From Rhynchonema sp. JSB1_4 (Eukaryota; Nematoda; Chromadorea; Monhysterida; Xyalidae): a stretch of DNA of 64,000 nt. Shown here piece by piece: positions 24,856-36,469 of this stretch; position 1 is the first letter of the stretch; the number at the start of each line of letters is the position of its first letter. Made by a program: the position numbers and the translations under genes. The notes below the pieces were generated by a model that was not told the origin of the DNA, did not search any database, and saw nothing but the letters and a program-made list of their open reading frames with translations. Location: contig JASAMV010000056.1 in assembly GCA_030248065.1 (NCBI GenBank), positions 1 to 64,000 on the forward strand, written 5' to 3'.

Positions 24856-26472
24856 ATGAGAAGTTGGCCGGACAAATGAGCAAAGCCAGTTTGAGCAACA
24901 TCGCCTGGGACAAAGAAAAACAGAAAGGAACAGAGCTCATTCAGTGGCTCAGGACTATTTTGTCATCAGGCCCAAGCTTAGACTAATGCTCAAGCATCTA
25001 GGTGGGCTTGGTCTTGGATTTGGGCTTATGCTTGATTTCTCGTTTCTTGCACTGTGTTTTTTGCCTCAAAGCGGTGTTGCTTAATCCTACTCTGTTCAAT
25101 TGTCCGTCCAAATGAAAATGAACCAGATGGGCATAAAAACACCAAAGCTCAACTGATAGCGCATTGCAAATGCATGCCTCTGATTATAATGGTATCATAG
25201 CAATAAACTATTGTATCAATTGTAACCATTGTTGTTGTTGTTGCGTTTGCAAAGTTTGTGCTCCATTGCGCGCCCCATGCAGGACCCGTATTGGTGCGGT
25301 CCCGAACACAAAGCAGTGTCAACGAATTATATTTCCACTACATGGATCTCGAACAATCGATTTGGCACCCTTCGGAATATCAATTGCTTCTCAATAGTGT
25401 TTCAGTTTTGATGTTTCTTCCCCAGACAAGTGTTCAGTGGTAAAAAACAAAACATCTTTGATTCGGGCCGAGCATTTCCCGGACCCTAATCTCGTTAACT
25501 TTATATGTGCAGATGTGCCCCGAGATCATCGTTGCTAATGGCTACCTTTGTTGTGCTTCGATGTCACAATCTGTTCCACACGAACAGTTAGCTCTCGACT
25601 TGCTCATTTGCTGAGCGCGCGCAACCACCGAAATAATGCGCTTTGGGAGCTTGTTGGCTTCGCTACTTTTTTCGGGCACATTAGCCATGTTTCAAACTTC
25701 TAGCTTGCATTACGATATATCAGTGTACCGGAGAAGTATGATTACGCTCCCCTTCACCCCGAATAAGCCCCCAGGGTACTAAATTTTTTAAAAGATATGT
25801 ACATATAGAGGCCACGAATAAGCCGCTGTGGGCTGGAATTGAATTCCTCCGTTACGCATTGAAAACAGCCTGTAAGTATACCTTTGCGCCATTCACGAAC
25901 ACAATGGGTGATTGATGGGTCGAAACATCGGCGTTGCTAATGGATACTTTTAGAGCGTGTTCGGATTTATGTGCATGATCACAAATCCTCTCTGTGTACG
26001 CGAGCAGGAGCCGCGTAACCACAGGAGAGCAGCAAATCTGTCATAAAACACACGAGAGGAGCAAATTTGTTCCATGCCCTGCCAATTTTGCTGAATGTCA
26101 TTGCGTTTGGTGGTGTGTTTTTCGCTTTTGGCGCAGGACAGCCAAGTGCAAAGTTGCATAGAGCATGACGGAAAACCGATGTGCTTTAGCCATCGCAATG
26201 AGTATCCTCGCCCAAATGTATAAGCTCATAGCTATACATACGCAAGACCAAGTGGGACTGTGGTTTGTGCTTCAAAACTAAAACGGGATTCCTTCCATGC
26301 TGCATAATGCTAACGTGTATATGTAGTACGGTTGTCATTCCATTGTCCTTGTGTCGTGTTCGCTTCATTGACTTCAGTGCTAACACCTGAAAGTACACAC
26401 AGTGGAACAGTTAGTCTTCAAACATGATTGCTTTTTGGTCACAATCTCAAATTCTGGCCAGCTGCAGCAACC
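24856..26472. other. 1.6 kb intergenic stretch, no gene seen
   Basis: This separates lectin gene B (divergent, minus) from the sulfotransferase gene (plus). Only short frames without motifs are present. Promoters of both genes must lie here, but no element can be named from sequence alone. Confidence 0.4.
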
Positions 26473-28578
26473 ATGCCTGTAAATGAACCAGATTTTCGCA
26501 GGTATGCTGCTAGATCATTGATAGAAATCGCTTATCGTTTCTGGTACGCCGTCGCTGTTCTGCTATCACTTGTACTTTTGGTCTACGCTGCAAGGTATTG
26601 GCAACAGGTGCCTCGTAGCTTCATGCGTGTGAACGCTAAAAATCGCATGATCGGGAAATTTGAGAATGGTCCCAAGAAGAACAATCAGATTCCTTACAGA
26701 CCAAACGGGCAGATGGTTTCCAAGTAAGCATTTCCGTTTCCAATTGTCCCAGTGGGGTATCGAACCACCGCCCACGCTGACGGGCAGTCGTTCAACCGAT
26801 TGCGCTACGCACCCAGGTTCGTGTACACGGCCATGTATCACACGGCCACACGTCAGACGCGCAACACGCTCAGATTTGTGTGCTGGCATTTGAACATCAG
26901 CTGTTTGACCTATTGTGAATGCGGAGAATGTCCACGCGGGAGGTTTATCGTGCGTCTCTCTTCTCAACACAACATATTTATTCTTGAATTAACCGAAACT
27001 CAGTTGCTCGATTGAACAAATATTCAGGGACATCATCAATGCGAGAAAATCAAGGTGCCCATATTCTGGGAGGGAACATTCAGCGTCACCCGTGTGCGTG
27101 CCTGCTGCATTTCGACGTTTGCTAACAAATTTATGAATGGATCTGTTAATGGTACCGTTAATAATATTGTTTTTAGGCGACCAAGGCTGATACTGTTGAT
27201 GGCTAAAGGGATCAGACGGACAGCTTTGCAAACTTGTTTGTTTGCTTTTGGCATGCTCTCCCACAATTTCAATAACCAATACAAATGGTTACGTTTATGA
27301 CGTTTCGCTACCACCAAAGGAGCATCATCAGATATGGTGATGTGGTGATATGGTGATATATATATCAGACCCACTTTGGTATGGGATTTGGTTATTGAAG
27401 CAGTGGAGCGCGTGCCAAAAACGAGCAAACAACACGAACTCTTTCGCCCACCGCCAAAGAAACAAGGTTGCGCAACTCAAACATACAGCTGTGCAACACG
27501 CGCTAAATTCATTACTCCAGGCATAGTCGACCACTTTCCACGCGTGCTCATCGACAACAAGCAGTATTTGGAGCAGAATTTCGATCGCGATCCAAAAACA
27601 TTCAGATTTACGATCATTCGCGACCCCATCGAACAGTACGTGGCCAGAGCACGAAACATGAACAGGGGTTTGTACAATGATCGCACGAAGGTTTGAATAG
27701 TCATGCTCTATGATGTTTGATTCAAGAATATTCAAATGGCCGCCATTCACTTCTTTCAGTCAATGGATCAAGTCAGGCTGAACGAACTACTCAACACGCA
27801 TCGTCCAGAACTGGAGAACATTCAGAGTCATTTCCTGGGTCTGCCGCAATTTGCGCTGCCACCGAAAGGCCGAAAAAAAATCACGCGAGAATTGAAGGAC
27901 ACTCTTCGCTACCTGCGCAGTCACCATTTCGTCGGTCTTTATGATCAACTGAATACCACATACCGTCTGCTGGCTTGTATGACCGGCTGGCCGTCTGAAT
28001 ACTTTGATGCAACGAAATTCAAAGCTCTTGCGAAGAGAATGAAGATTACGTTGCATGGTGAGTGATTGGAGATCTGGAGTGCTCATGGTTTTTTTTCTGA
28101 CAATTAGGAAAAAGAGCATAAGCATCGACAACAGTGTCAGCCAGTGCTTTCAGCCACCAATAATATCCCGGGACCGGGAGTGCCCTGCTGTGAGGAGTTG
28201 CGGGCACCGAAGCAGCAGCGTCTGTGCAACGAGAGTCCCAATGAAGCACCAGCATGTACAGTGCATGTATATCTACATGATACTGATTACTTCCACTTTG
28301 CATGTCGATGCAACCCTTGAGAAAACGATGTGTGCTTTATATTTTATTATTTTAAAATTAGTTGTCACCTTGTTTCAGGCAACGTTTTCTCAAATACAAA
28401 GCGCAACACCTCTGGTCGTCTGGTGGAATCCACGTTGACCGACAAACAGCTTGAACGAGTAAAACAGATTCAATGGGCCGATATGAAGCTGTATGAATTC
28501 GCAAAACGAATGTTTGAGCAGGCGAAAGTTGAACACGCTGACTGCCTAAAAAATGAGGAGTTCAGAAATATTGGATGA
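26473..28578 (+). CDS. Golgi type II membrane sulfotransferase, 356 aa, four exons
   Basis: Exons 26473-26723, 27369-27690, 27760-28057 and 28379-28578; phases 2, 0, 1 agree. A short cytoplasmic N-terminus precedes a membrane anchor at about residues 22-41 (WYAVAVLLSLVLLVYAARYW), the type II layout of Golgi carbohydrate sulfotransferases. VPKTS near residue 99 resembles the 5' PAPS-binding loop, but its usual glycines and threonines are missing. FTIIRDPIEQYV (about 164-175) is the 3'-phosphate motif. HHFVGLYDQLNTTYRLL and ADMKLYEFAKRMFEQ resemble the C-terminal part of heparan 6-O-type and related enzymes. The expected reaction is sulfate transfer from PAPS to a glycan; the exact acceptor is not determinable. 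Intron 1 holds a tRNA-derived SINE head and a hammerhead-like motif. Confidence 0.8.
26745..26817 (-). repeat. tRNA-like sequence, probably a SINE head
   Basis: Reading the minus strand, GTAGCGCAATCGG matches the A box and GGTTCGATACC the B box of an RNA polymerase III promoter at normal tRNA spacing. The anticodon stem pairs poorly and only with a bulge, so a working tRNA is unlikely. It lies in intron 1 of the sulfotransferase gene. Confidence 0.55.
27303..27331 (-). ncRNA. Hammerhead-like core in a sulfotransferase intron
   Basis: On the minus strand: CTGATGA, an imperfect stem (GCTCC / GGTAGC region) with TTTG loop, then GAAACGTC. The CUGAUGA/GAAA pair is the exact consensus core. No Penelope-like coding sequence is attached, so this would be a relic 3' or terminal-repeat segment. 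Confidence 0.35.
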
Positions 28579-28668
28579 TGAATTTAAAATTATTATATTG
28601 TGAAAATATTAGTTTATAAGCATAAACCGCAAGTCATCTGAACGACTTGCTTATTGAAATTCGTTATC

Positions 28669-28674
28669 AATAAA
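28669..28674 (+). promoter_or_regulatory. Poly(A) signal AATAAA of the sulfotransferase gene
   Basis: A canonical hexamer lies 91 bases after the stop codon at 28578, before the next repeat starts. Confidence 0.5.
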
Positions 28675-28717
28675 ATGCCAATCACCCATGTTGTTTGCAC
28701 CTGCAGCACTTGGTTTT

Positions 28718-29411
28718 TAACTTTTAACTTTAACTTTCTTTATTCGGACCGCCAAAAATTTAGTTTTTTGAAGAATGAAATTTCTGAAATCAGGTTACTC
28801 ATGTATGTTTTGAGGGACACTAAAGAGAACTTTTCCACTGACTTGCATGTTTACGTCAACCACCTGCGATCTAACCCCTTTGGTCATGACTTTGAGAACC
28901 TCGAAGGTAGCTCTGTGGGTATAGATGACAAAGGGAAGACCATCCTTCTGTTTGTGAATTTGGGGATAAATTTGAAGAGAGATTAAGACTTACACCATAC
29001 TCATTCTGTGTCACAAAAGCAACAAATGACTGTTCCACGACCGCTGCAACCAGGCGAGCAACGTGGGGTCTGTCGGTAGCTTACGACACGCTCAATAACT
29101 GTACAGTATACGATATGGGGTGTCCTATATTATACATGCAGCAGTTGTTGGGATATCTGGGAACTGTATGAGTCCACTCCAACACCATTTCAAACTGAAA
29201 TATAAGCACCGCAGGAGATTTTTTTGAGAATGATGAGCAATAAAACGCATGAAAACATGCCTTTTTACCTTAAAAATGTGAGAACATAACGAAAAAAAGG
29301 GAAAATTAATAAAAATGTGGACTTTACTGGTTAGCATTTTAAAAAAGTGGCCAGCTTTTTTAAAAAAAATTTTTTTATAAAAATTTTTTTTACTTTTTTT
29401 AATCCAACCCT
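28718..29411. mobile_element. Non-autonomous element, family 1, copy 2
   Basis: The right end ttttttaatccaaccctg is the family terminal repeat. The interior ggacactaaagagaac and ataaaacgcatgaaaaca match 43838-44618 in the same orientation. The left end has lost its terminal repeat. Confidence 0.65.
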
Positions 29412-29973
29412 GATCATGAAGGGTTTTCTACCGACTGAGAGCGCAAAATCGTTGAAGGTTTGTCGTTGTTGTGGCATATGGCACCTTTTACATGATGCGA
29501 TCTCGCATGGGCAATGACGAATTTCGAACACTTTGGTCGATAAAATGAAGTCAATTTTGCTTTAATGGCAGCAGCCCCTGATAATGTATCCATGCCCTAG
29601 TTCTGAAGTTGGTACATGTTTATCATGTTTCTCAAGCGGTAGAATGCCGAAAAGCTTGTTATTACATGTGTTTGTTTTTTTTTGAATTTGGGAAAGCGAG
29701 CGGTATCAGTGTTCTGTGTGTATGGGAACAAGCTGGATGAAGAGTATTTTTTAAGCCGAAGGCATCTTTGCAACCTGTCGCTGTTTTCTTGCAAGCTGTC
29801 GTTTTCCATCATTTAAGTTTGCAGCTGCTGATGCCCCGAAATTGTCTTGTTTCCTTCACTGACAACTATAAAAAACAGCTTCTTTTGCAGTTTCGTTCAT
29901 ATTTGTGTTGCCCAAAGGTAAACTGTTTCAGTTCAGCACTATTATCACTTACAGTTTTTGAAGAGAAAACACC

Positions 29974-30741
29974 ATGATGATGACCGTGTTTGCCGCGTGT
30001 TTGATGGTTGTTGCCGTGCTGTGGAATGCAAAAGTTGGTGCACTCGCGGTGTTTCTGTGTTGTCAATAGAAGACCTGTCAGACTTTATCTGTAACAACGG
30101 ACCAGTTGAATATTTGATGAAGAAACATGCGTGTGTATTAAGCTGGAGTTATACTTGTCCATTTTGGGTTTGTAGACAATGAGGACAAATTTTTGTTTGA
30201 AACATATTTTGTGATAGCGTTTGATCACTAATTTCGACCAGCGTAAAAGTTGTTCCCCTGCACCAAACAAACAACTTTTACGCTGGTCGAAATTAGTGCT
30301 CGAACTCTATCACAAAACATGATTCAAACAATATTTTGTCCTCATTGTCTACAAGCCCAAAATGGACAAGTGTAACTCCACCTTAAGCGTCTATAAATCA
30401 ATAAATCCTACACAATCTTGATCATCAATGTAGTTATGCCAACATATTTGTGGTTTCGTTGCTCTTATATGGATGTTTGTCAGTCATGCAGTTGAACCAC
30501 AGTGGGCGGCAATGCACAGCATGAATCGAGATTTTGTAAAAAAACAACTATTCCAAAATATTGTCGATAACATAATATCTTTTCAGATTTGGACTGCCAG
30601 GACATGAAGACGCCCGGTTGTGCCGGGGACGTAGAAGTAGATTATTGCCCAGGAGTGGGTTACGATCTGAACGTTTATTGTCGAAAAGAGGGCTTCAAAG
30701 AGTTTTGTTGCAAAACGTGTAACGACCACGCGGATACGTAA
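29974..30741 (+). CDS. Small secreted cysteine-rich protein, 72 aa, two exons, ShKT-like spacing
   Basis: Exons 29974-30037 and 30587-30741; phase 1 agrees, stop TAA at 30739-30741. About 20 N-terminal residues form a signal peptide (MMMTVFAACLMVVAVLW). The mature part of about 50 residues has seven cysteines; the last four follow the pattern C, 8 residues, C C, 2 residues, C (YCRKEGF ... FCCKTC), which resembles the end of an ShKT domain. ShKT domains occur in secreted proteases, tyrosinases and channel-blocking peptides; no activity is claimed. The donor (GTGCAC) is weak and the odd cysteine count is unusual. A MITE lies in the intron. Confidence 0.6.
30150..30385. mobile_element. Palindromic MITE (GTTATACTTGTCCATTTTGGG)
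   Basis: The arms of about 105 bp are inverted copies, with acaacttttacgctggtcga at the centre and gttatacttgtccattttgg at the termini. It lies in the intron of the small cysteine-rich gene. A single copy in the window. Confidence 0.75.
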
Positions 30742-30959
30742 GTCTATTGCAGCAACCCTGCACCAACAAGGTTGATATCAAAACCTCGTGATCGGATGTG
30801 ATTTCCCTTGGTAGCGCGTGATTCTGGCATAACGGATACAGAAAAATTTACGGGAGCCACTAATTTCATTCATCCAGATTATCAGTTATTCATTTTAGGT
30901 AGGGGAACATCCTCTATTTTTAAAAAAAGACTGATATATACTTTAATTTAGCATTTAAA

Positions 30960-31241
30960 TTAAAATTTACATACTTGTACTAAATTTCTTAACATCCTTA
31001 GTGGATGAAAAAAGACCACCAAGGCAAGTCGCATCCGATCATCAAGTTTCATATCGCTCCTAATACTTCTCAGATCAACACTGTTTTCAGGGACGCTTGC
31101 ACTCCACCGCCTTAATAGGTCGAAACTTGTAGCGAGGGAATCCATATTGTCCAACAAATCTGGCCACCTAATGAAACGAAATTGATCGATTTGCTTGATT
31201 ACTGTGTTTCGACACCGAACGAGCTTACCACTTTCTTGCAT
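30960..31241 (-). CDS. Open frame of 93 codons, uncharacterised
   Basis: It encodes MQESGKLVRCRNTVIKQ, then FRFIRWPDLLDN and a Leu/Arg-rich helical C-terminus (ALVVFFHPLRMLRNLV). The composition is protein-like and there is no antisense frame of similar length. I do not recognise it. It lies between the cysteine-rich gene and lectin gene D. It could be a chance frame, a retroelement remnant or a small gene. Confidence 0.25.
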   Translation of the reverse strand: MQESGKLVRCRNTVIKQIDQFRFIRWPDLLDNMDSLATSFDLLRRWSASVPENSVDLRSIRSDMKLDDRMRLALVVFFHPLRMLRNLVQVCKF

Positions 31242-31800
31242 AACAACGATTTTCTAGGTGACGAGCGAATTCTCTTAGATCAGCGCAATACATATTATGG
31301 TTTCTTTTATACACAATTGCGATTGATGTCAGGGTGAACTTTTCAAGAACTCGTTACCCATGGGCTCCTGATGATCTATAGTAATATCTTTCAGTTGCTC
31401 GAAAGCGACTGTGAATGGTAATGAATTGTTAATGCTTTCGGATGTCTTGTTGCTTGTAACATTTTGAATTCTTCATCGTGAGAAACACAAACTATTTTTC
31501 AGTTGTCAGGGGTTCCATTATTCATATTGATTGTATCGACAATGCATATACAATATCATCTAAATGCAAGAATATGAAGTACAAATGATTTTAAGATGAT
31601 GCACATGCCGTGTTATGCAGCATGGAACGAAAGAGGTCATGGGCTCGAAAGGCATAAAAAATTATAAAAATATTTCCGATTCCAACAACAAACATGGTGC
31701 GTCGCTATGCACTCTTAATGTATGCAAAACCAAAAAATTGTCTCAGAACTTTCCCTGAGAAGTCAATGATGCCAACAAAACAAACCATTGAAACATCAAC

Positions 31801-33748
31801 TCACGGTGGCATGGTGGTCGACCTCATTCGGTACCAAATCAACCCGTTTGTGTTGTGCATCATGCCGTGCCGTTGCACACGTACATCATACGGATTGCTC
31901 TCATACAATTCGCATCGACGTGAACTTGGGCTCCAGCTGTGGTGCACAGACGGAAGATCGCATTTGATTAGAATAAGACCCGGATTTGGCTTGCTTCGAC
32001 CAGGAAAGTCAGGGTTTATGCATTGAATTTCAAGATCGGACAGAGTTCGCAAAAAAATTATTTCGCGACTTTTCAGGCCCCGAAGTTCAAGGCCGACCTT
32101 TTCAGGCACATCTTGTCAGGCACGACCGATTTAGACCCAGCATATTTGAGCCATATAAGCTTAGGCTTTAGGCTCTAGCCGTGCCTGAATGGTCGAGCCT
32201 GAGCTTGTGCCCTTGGGCTAAACCGTCGCACAATAGCAACCCCAGCTGGCCAATCCATCCCTAAAATCGCCGAGAAGCGTCGCTGAATGATATGAACAGA
32301 ATTTGTGCTGTCATAACTTAAGGACCAGTGTTCATTTGGCGATGCGTTCATTTAACGGTGCGTGCGTGTTGTGTACGAATGTACCGTGGTGCTAATAATA
32401 CAAAAAAATATCAAATAAAATAAAATAATTATCAAATAAAAACGCAAGCGGACAGAGAGGCACACCCAAACGACTGGCACGTTGTGACACGATAACAGGC
32501 TTTCGCACAATCCACGTCTTGGACGTTGTCATAGACCACCGGCATCACGTTCGTCAGGGCATAATGGTGGCGCTGGCGAAAATAATTTTTTACCATTTTT
32601 TTATTCGAAAGTACCGTAATCCAGATGCTCTAACCAGTCGGTGCTCGTAAATCGGCATCTTGTCCAGGGCATACGGCATGAATGGCAGCGAGCTTTCCAA
32701 ATCTGGAAACGTATTCGCTGAACCAAATATCAGATTGACGCTTTTGGAAAACCGGGACGTACAAATCTTGCCCAACAAAACTCACGAAATTCGCATACAA
32801 ACGGCAACGGTAGGCCAATCGGACAGGGTTGGACCATTTTGGTGTGTGTGTTCAAGCAGCCATTGTTACCGCCCGTGCTCGGATTGGTATCCCACGGGAT
32901 GATGCTTCGCGGGTTCCTCATCGCGTGCGAGCTGCCCTCCATTACGTAGCGATAGAGATTGTCGGGATCTGAAAACTGGCTTATAAATCATGTCGTCACA
33001 TTTTGTCGTCAAATCACATGTATTGTTTTCGCGCTCGTTTGAGGCTCATGTATTATTGTTTTGTTCGACGACTTTATTTGGACGGCAAGATTTGACGAAA
33101 ACTTATCAGGCTGAAAACTAGTGGAAACACGGAAATCACAGACTTTGACATTGTCCGTTCTGTGTCTAAAGCTCACTGTCACCCATTAGCCGCGTCACCT
33201 CGGCTGGTATGTGGTATGACAGTATTTTCCAAGAGTGCCCAACAACTCTGCTCGCGAGCTTCCTGGGACCAAATCAGCGCGGTCCCCTGAGTTTGGGACT
33301 ATTCAAAAAGTACTGCTTGCTAACCATCCGAATAATGCACCCAAGCGCCCGCGAATGCCGGATGATATAAATGGTTATTGTTGAGTCGTTCCTGATTCCT
33401 GAGCAGTCCCATTCGAACAAGTCCTCTTCCTGTGACGTTTGAACTATATGTGATCCCACGTATTGTTAGAAAGCGACTGAAGACCATCCGACACACCGTG
33501 AGGTATCTCGTTGAGTATGTACTGTGTTCGATGTTCCCCAATGGGCAGCGCTAGATGTCCGTTTACAGAACCCAACTTCTCGTGGAAACACGTCTGCTGG
33601 GCCTGTAATAACAATGATGTTCATTGTACATCTGCCATCGCCTAAATTGAAAGACATAATGTCACGACCTTGAAGTAGTCCTTCTGCTGTGCAAAAAATA
33701 CGAAACAAATGCCCTCGTCATAGAAACCCTGTCGGATGTTGCAGAGAA
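31801..33748 (-). CDS. Lectin gene D: CTLD plus PAN-like protein, at least 261 aa, signal exon not found
   Basis: Exons (minus): 33748-33669, 33602-33497, 33429-33325, 32968-32786, 32702-32635, 32572-32466, 31936-31801; phases agree. The lectin domain begins FYDEGICFVFF, then AQQTC, GHLALPIGEHR, LVRMGLLRNQE, GAWVHYSDG, IIPWDTNPS and PFVCEFR. The PAN-like part has CAKACYRVTTCQSFGW and CELYESNP, ending TTMPP. Exon 1 should supply a signal peptide in phase 1, but the gap up to the last exon of gene E holds none, so D is 5'-incomplete or uses a distant exon. A 67-base intron between exons at 33497 and 33429 is absent from E. Likely a secreted glycan-binding protein, with D's export in doubt. Confidence 0.72.
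32063..32245. mobile_element. MITE, family 2 (TTCAGGCCC repeats), in gene D intron
   Basis: The left end gcgacttttcaggcccc and right end aaccgtcgcacaata are the family inverted repeats. The interior has repeated ttcaggcac/ttaggc units. It lies in the intron between the last two exons of gene D, the same intron and orientation as the copy in gene E. Confidence 0.7.
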
Positions 33749-33925
33749 CTGGGAAACAGAACTATTGATTATGCAAATTCACAATATACAAATTCAACGA
33801 CACCAGTCCTAACCTATTCCTGGTTGGGGTGGTGTTCCTGGATCCGGGTGACTGAAATTATTCAGTTGTTTTTGCCATCGGCACACTGTCACGTATCATT
33901 ATGCACGACAAATTTGCATTCCACT

Positions 33926-35978
33926 TCAAAAAGGCAAAAAAATAACCCAGAAGCTGCAACGAGCAACGCACGGAATGGTGTCCGATTTGAGTGCGTACCA
34001 CGTCAACCCATTGCTGTTCGGCTGCATTGCGTGATCCTGGATGTTTTTGTCGAACGGATTCGATTCGTAGAGTTCGCATCGTTGCTGTGCGGACCATCTG
34101 TAAAGTGTGTTTAGGAAATTTCGTTGCAAATTTTCTTGCTGAAATGTTGCACGCGTGAGTGGCTCTTATCATCAAACGAGGTTTGAGCGAGCGAATTATT
34201 CCTCGATTTTTCAGGTCCGGAAATTCAGGCCCGACCTTTTCAGGCCAAGCCGATTCAGGCCCAGCATATTTGACCCATTTATAGGCTTAGGCTTAGGCTC
34301 CAGCCGGCCCTGAATCGGCCGGGCCTGAACCTGTACCCCGGGACCGAACCGTTGCACAATACGAGCGAATGCACCCTCACCCGAATGATTGACAGGTCGA
34401 CACACGATAACACGATTCTGCGCATTTGCTCAGGTGTACGTTGGTCTGCTCTGGCTGGATTCGTTTGACGAGCGCGTGAAGGTTCTTCTGAATAAAGTGT
34501 TACACCTGTGTCGACTGTTCTTACGGTAATTGTTACCCTGATTGATGATGTAATGAACTTAAGATTAATAAAGTTAAAAGTCGATTTAACCTCACCAATC
34601 TGTGCGCTTCAATGGGCATCTTTGTCTCACTGTATTTGATCGGTTCAACTGTTGTTGCCATATCTCAAACAACTTAATCATGAGTGTAAAAATTCTGTTA
34701 AATCAGGTCAAAACTAAAAAATAAATTCAGTCAAATAATAGACTCAGGTCAAAAAATGATATAATTTGCGAAACATTTTTATAAAATAAAATGATCTTAC
34801 GAAATTCGCACACAAACGGCGCCTGTCGGTCGATGTCGCATGGCAGCACCAGTCTGGTGACGGGATCTAAACACGCCGAATCGCCCTCTCCGCGTACCAG
34901 TGCCGGATTCCAAAGCACAACGCTGCCTTGATCAATCATTGACTGCGGATTGCCTTCCATCACCTTGCTGTAGTGGGCGTCGGCTGAAAATGCAGCATCA
35001 AAGATGAGCCATGTGTGCGAAGAATCAGCAATTCACAAAGTATGATTCACACCCAACGGTAGGCGTTTCTAAATTATTAATCTCTGAAACAAAAAAATGT
35101 GGCGCACGGTTATTTTTAAATTAATGTGTAAAATACACACACGGCAGTTAATACTAATTCAGAAGCGTGTCTAGTCCCTTGGCCAAAGCCAAAAAATACA
35201 AGAAACAAAGCCAAACACACGATCGTAGTGCACCCAGGCGCCCCAGAATCCCACATTCGGATACAGGCTGAGTCCTTTGCCCGTTTCCTGATTTCTAATC
35301 AGGCCGACTCTGACCACACCAGCGAAGTGACCAACAGATCTTTGGATGTATTGCGTGCGATGACCGCCCACAGGCAGGGCGAGACGACCATGTCGATTCG
35401 CAATGCGTTCGTGTTGACACGTGCGTTGCGCCTGTTTAAAGGGTGTGTCCGACGTGTTGTGCGACCGACGATTCGGTGACGGGGCACAGGATCAAGCCCG
35501 GCCATTCAGGCCCGGCTGGAGCCTAAGCCGAAGCCTATAAATGGGTCAAACATACTGGGACTGAATCGGCCGGGCCTGAAAAACTGGGCCTGAAAAGTCG
35601 CACGGAATATGTCCGACATGTTCAAATCATCAAAGTTTGGTCAGATCTATCACTGTACAGTAGTGCATTTGTGAATTCAGCGTATGCGCGGCAAACCCTG
35701 TGACCCGACGGTCTGCACACCTCAATATAGTTTCGTCCGTCATTATAGTAAACGTAGCAGATTCCTTCGTCGTAGAACGAGTGGTGTCGTTGGTCGCAGT
35801 ACTCTGTTCAGAGGTTCAGGAGATTTGTGTTTCATGATAGTTTCTGTAGCAAACAGCTGGTAACTGCAATTCACTCACGTTTGCCCGAAAGGGCGATAAC
35901 GGGTACAATATGAAATCGGACTAAGCACAAAATCAGCAGCTCTGTGAAACATAATTTTCTGGCCACGATTTCGCACAT
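33926..35978 (-). CDS. Lectin gene E: secreted CTLD plus PAN-like protein, 307 aa, seven exons
   Basis: Exons (minus): 35978-35879, 35803-35721, 35431-35221, 34983-34801, 34663-34596, 34487-34381, 34097-33926; phases agree. The N-terminus is a signal peptide (hydrophobic TELLILCLVRFHIVPVIA). The lectin domain starts CDQRHHSFYDEGICYVYY and continues AQRTC, GRLALPVGGHR, VVRVGLIRNQET, FWGAWVHYD, VVLWNP, CLDP and PFVCEFR. The PAN-like part has CAESCYRVSTCQSFG and CELYESNPFD, with a tail of about 20 residues beyond the stop position of D. Exon 3 keeps the lectin core in one piece, whereas D and F each have an intron there at different places. Confidence 0.8.
34196..34366. mobile_element. MITE, family 2, in gene E intron
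   Basis: Ends cgatttttcaggtccgg and gaaccgttgcacaata; interior ttcaggcccg, ggcttaggctccagcc. It lies in the last intron of gene E, 15 bases from the exon at 34381, in the same orientation and homologous intron as in gene D. Confidence 0.75.
35474..35618. mobile_element. MITE, family 2, inverted copy in gene E intron 2
   Basis: It runs from acgattcggtgacggggcac to ctgaaaagtcgcacggaat. The units ggcccggctggagcctaagcc and gaatcggccgggcctgaa are the reverse complement of the other copies. Confidence 0.7.
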
Positions 35979-36469
35979 TTTGGCTGCGCGGGTGCTGTTT
36001 GTGCCGGGTCAAATTTTGCTAAAGTGATTGTCTGTATTGGGAAACGCCAGCAAGGAGCCTACGTCCACCGTAGGTATGCGGATTCAATGAAATATGCTGA
36101 AATAGTCTGTCCAAAACGCGCGTGAGAACTTGCTTTATTTCGGGGGCGAACAACGTAGTATACATGGTACGTTTTTTAAAAGTGGGCGTGTTCATGTAAT
36201 GTGTTCGTTCAAATTGTACCCATACGTACACATAATGGGCCGAACCCCCCAAAAGCGCAGGTACACTCATTCAAACATGTTTGCGCTAAAATCACTGCAC
36301 AGGATACTCTAAACTGAAACATTGCTCAATTGACTGCGTGTTATTTATTGATTGCGTTTGCGCGCTTTCGGGAGTTTGACCCATTGTTAAATACGGTAAG
36401 TTCCAACTATGTAAACCACTGACAGACATCCATTCAATATGTTTACTCATCATGAAATACCATTGAATT

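Noticed and set aside
26745..26817. Functional tRNA gene
   Set aside because: A and B boxes are good but the anticodon stem does not pair properly; SINE head preferred.
27027..27146. Extra sulfotransferase exon after attcag at 27026
   Set aside because: Phase fits, but no plausible donor leads on to the next exon in frame, and exon 1 joins directly to 27369 in the right phase.
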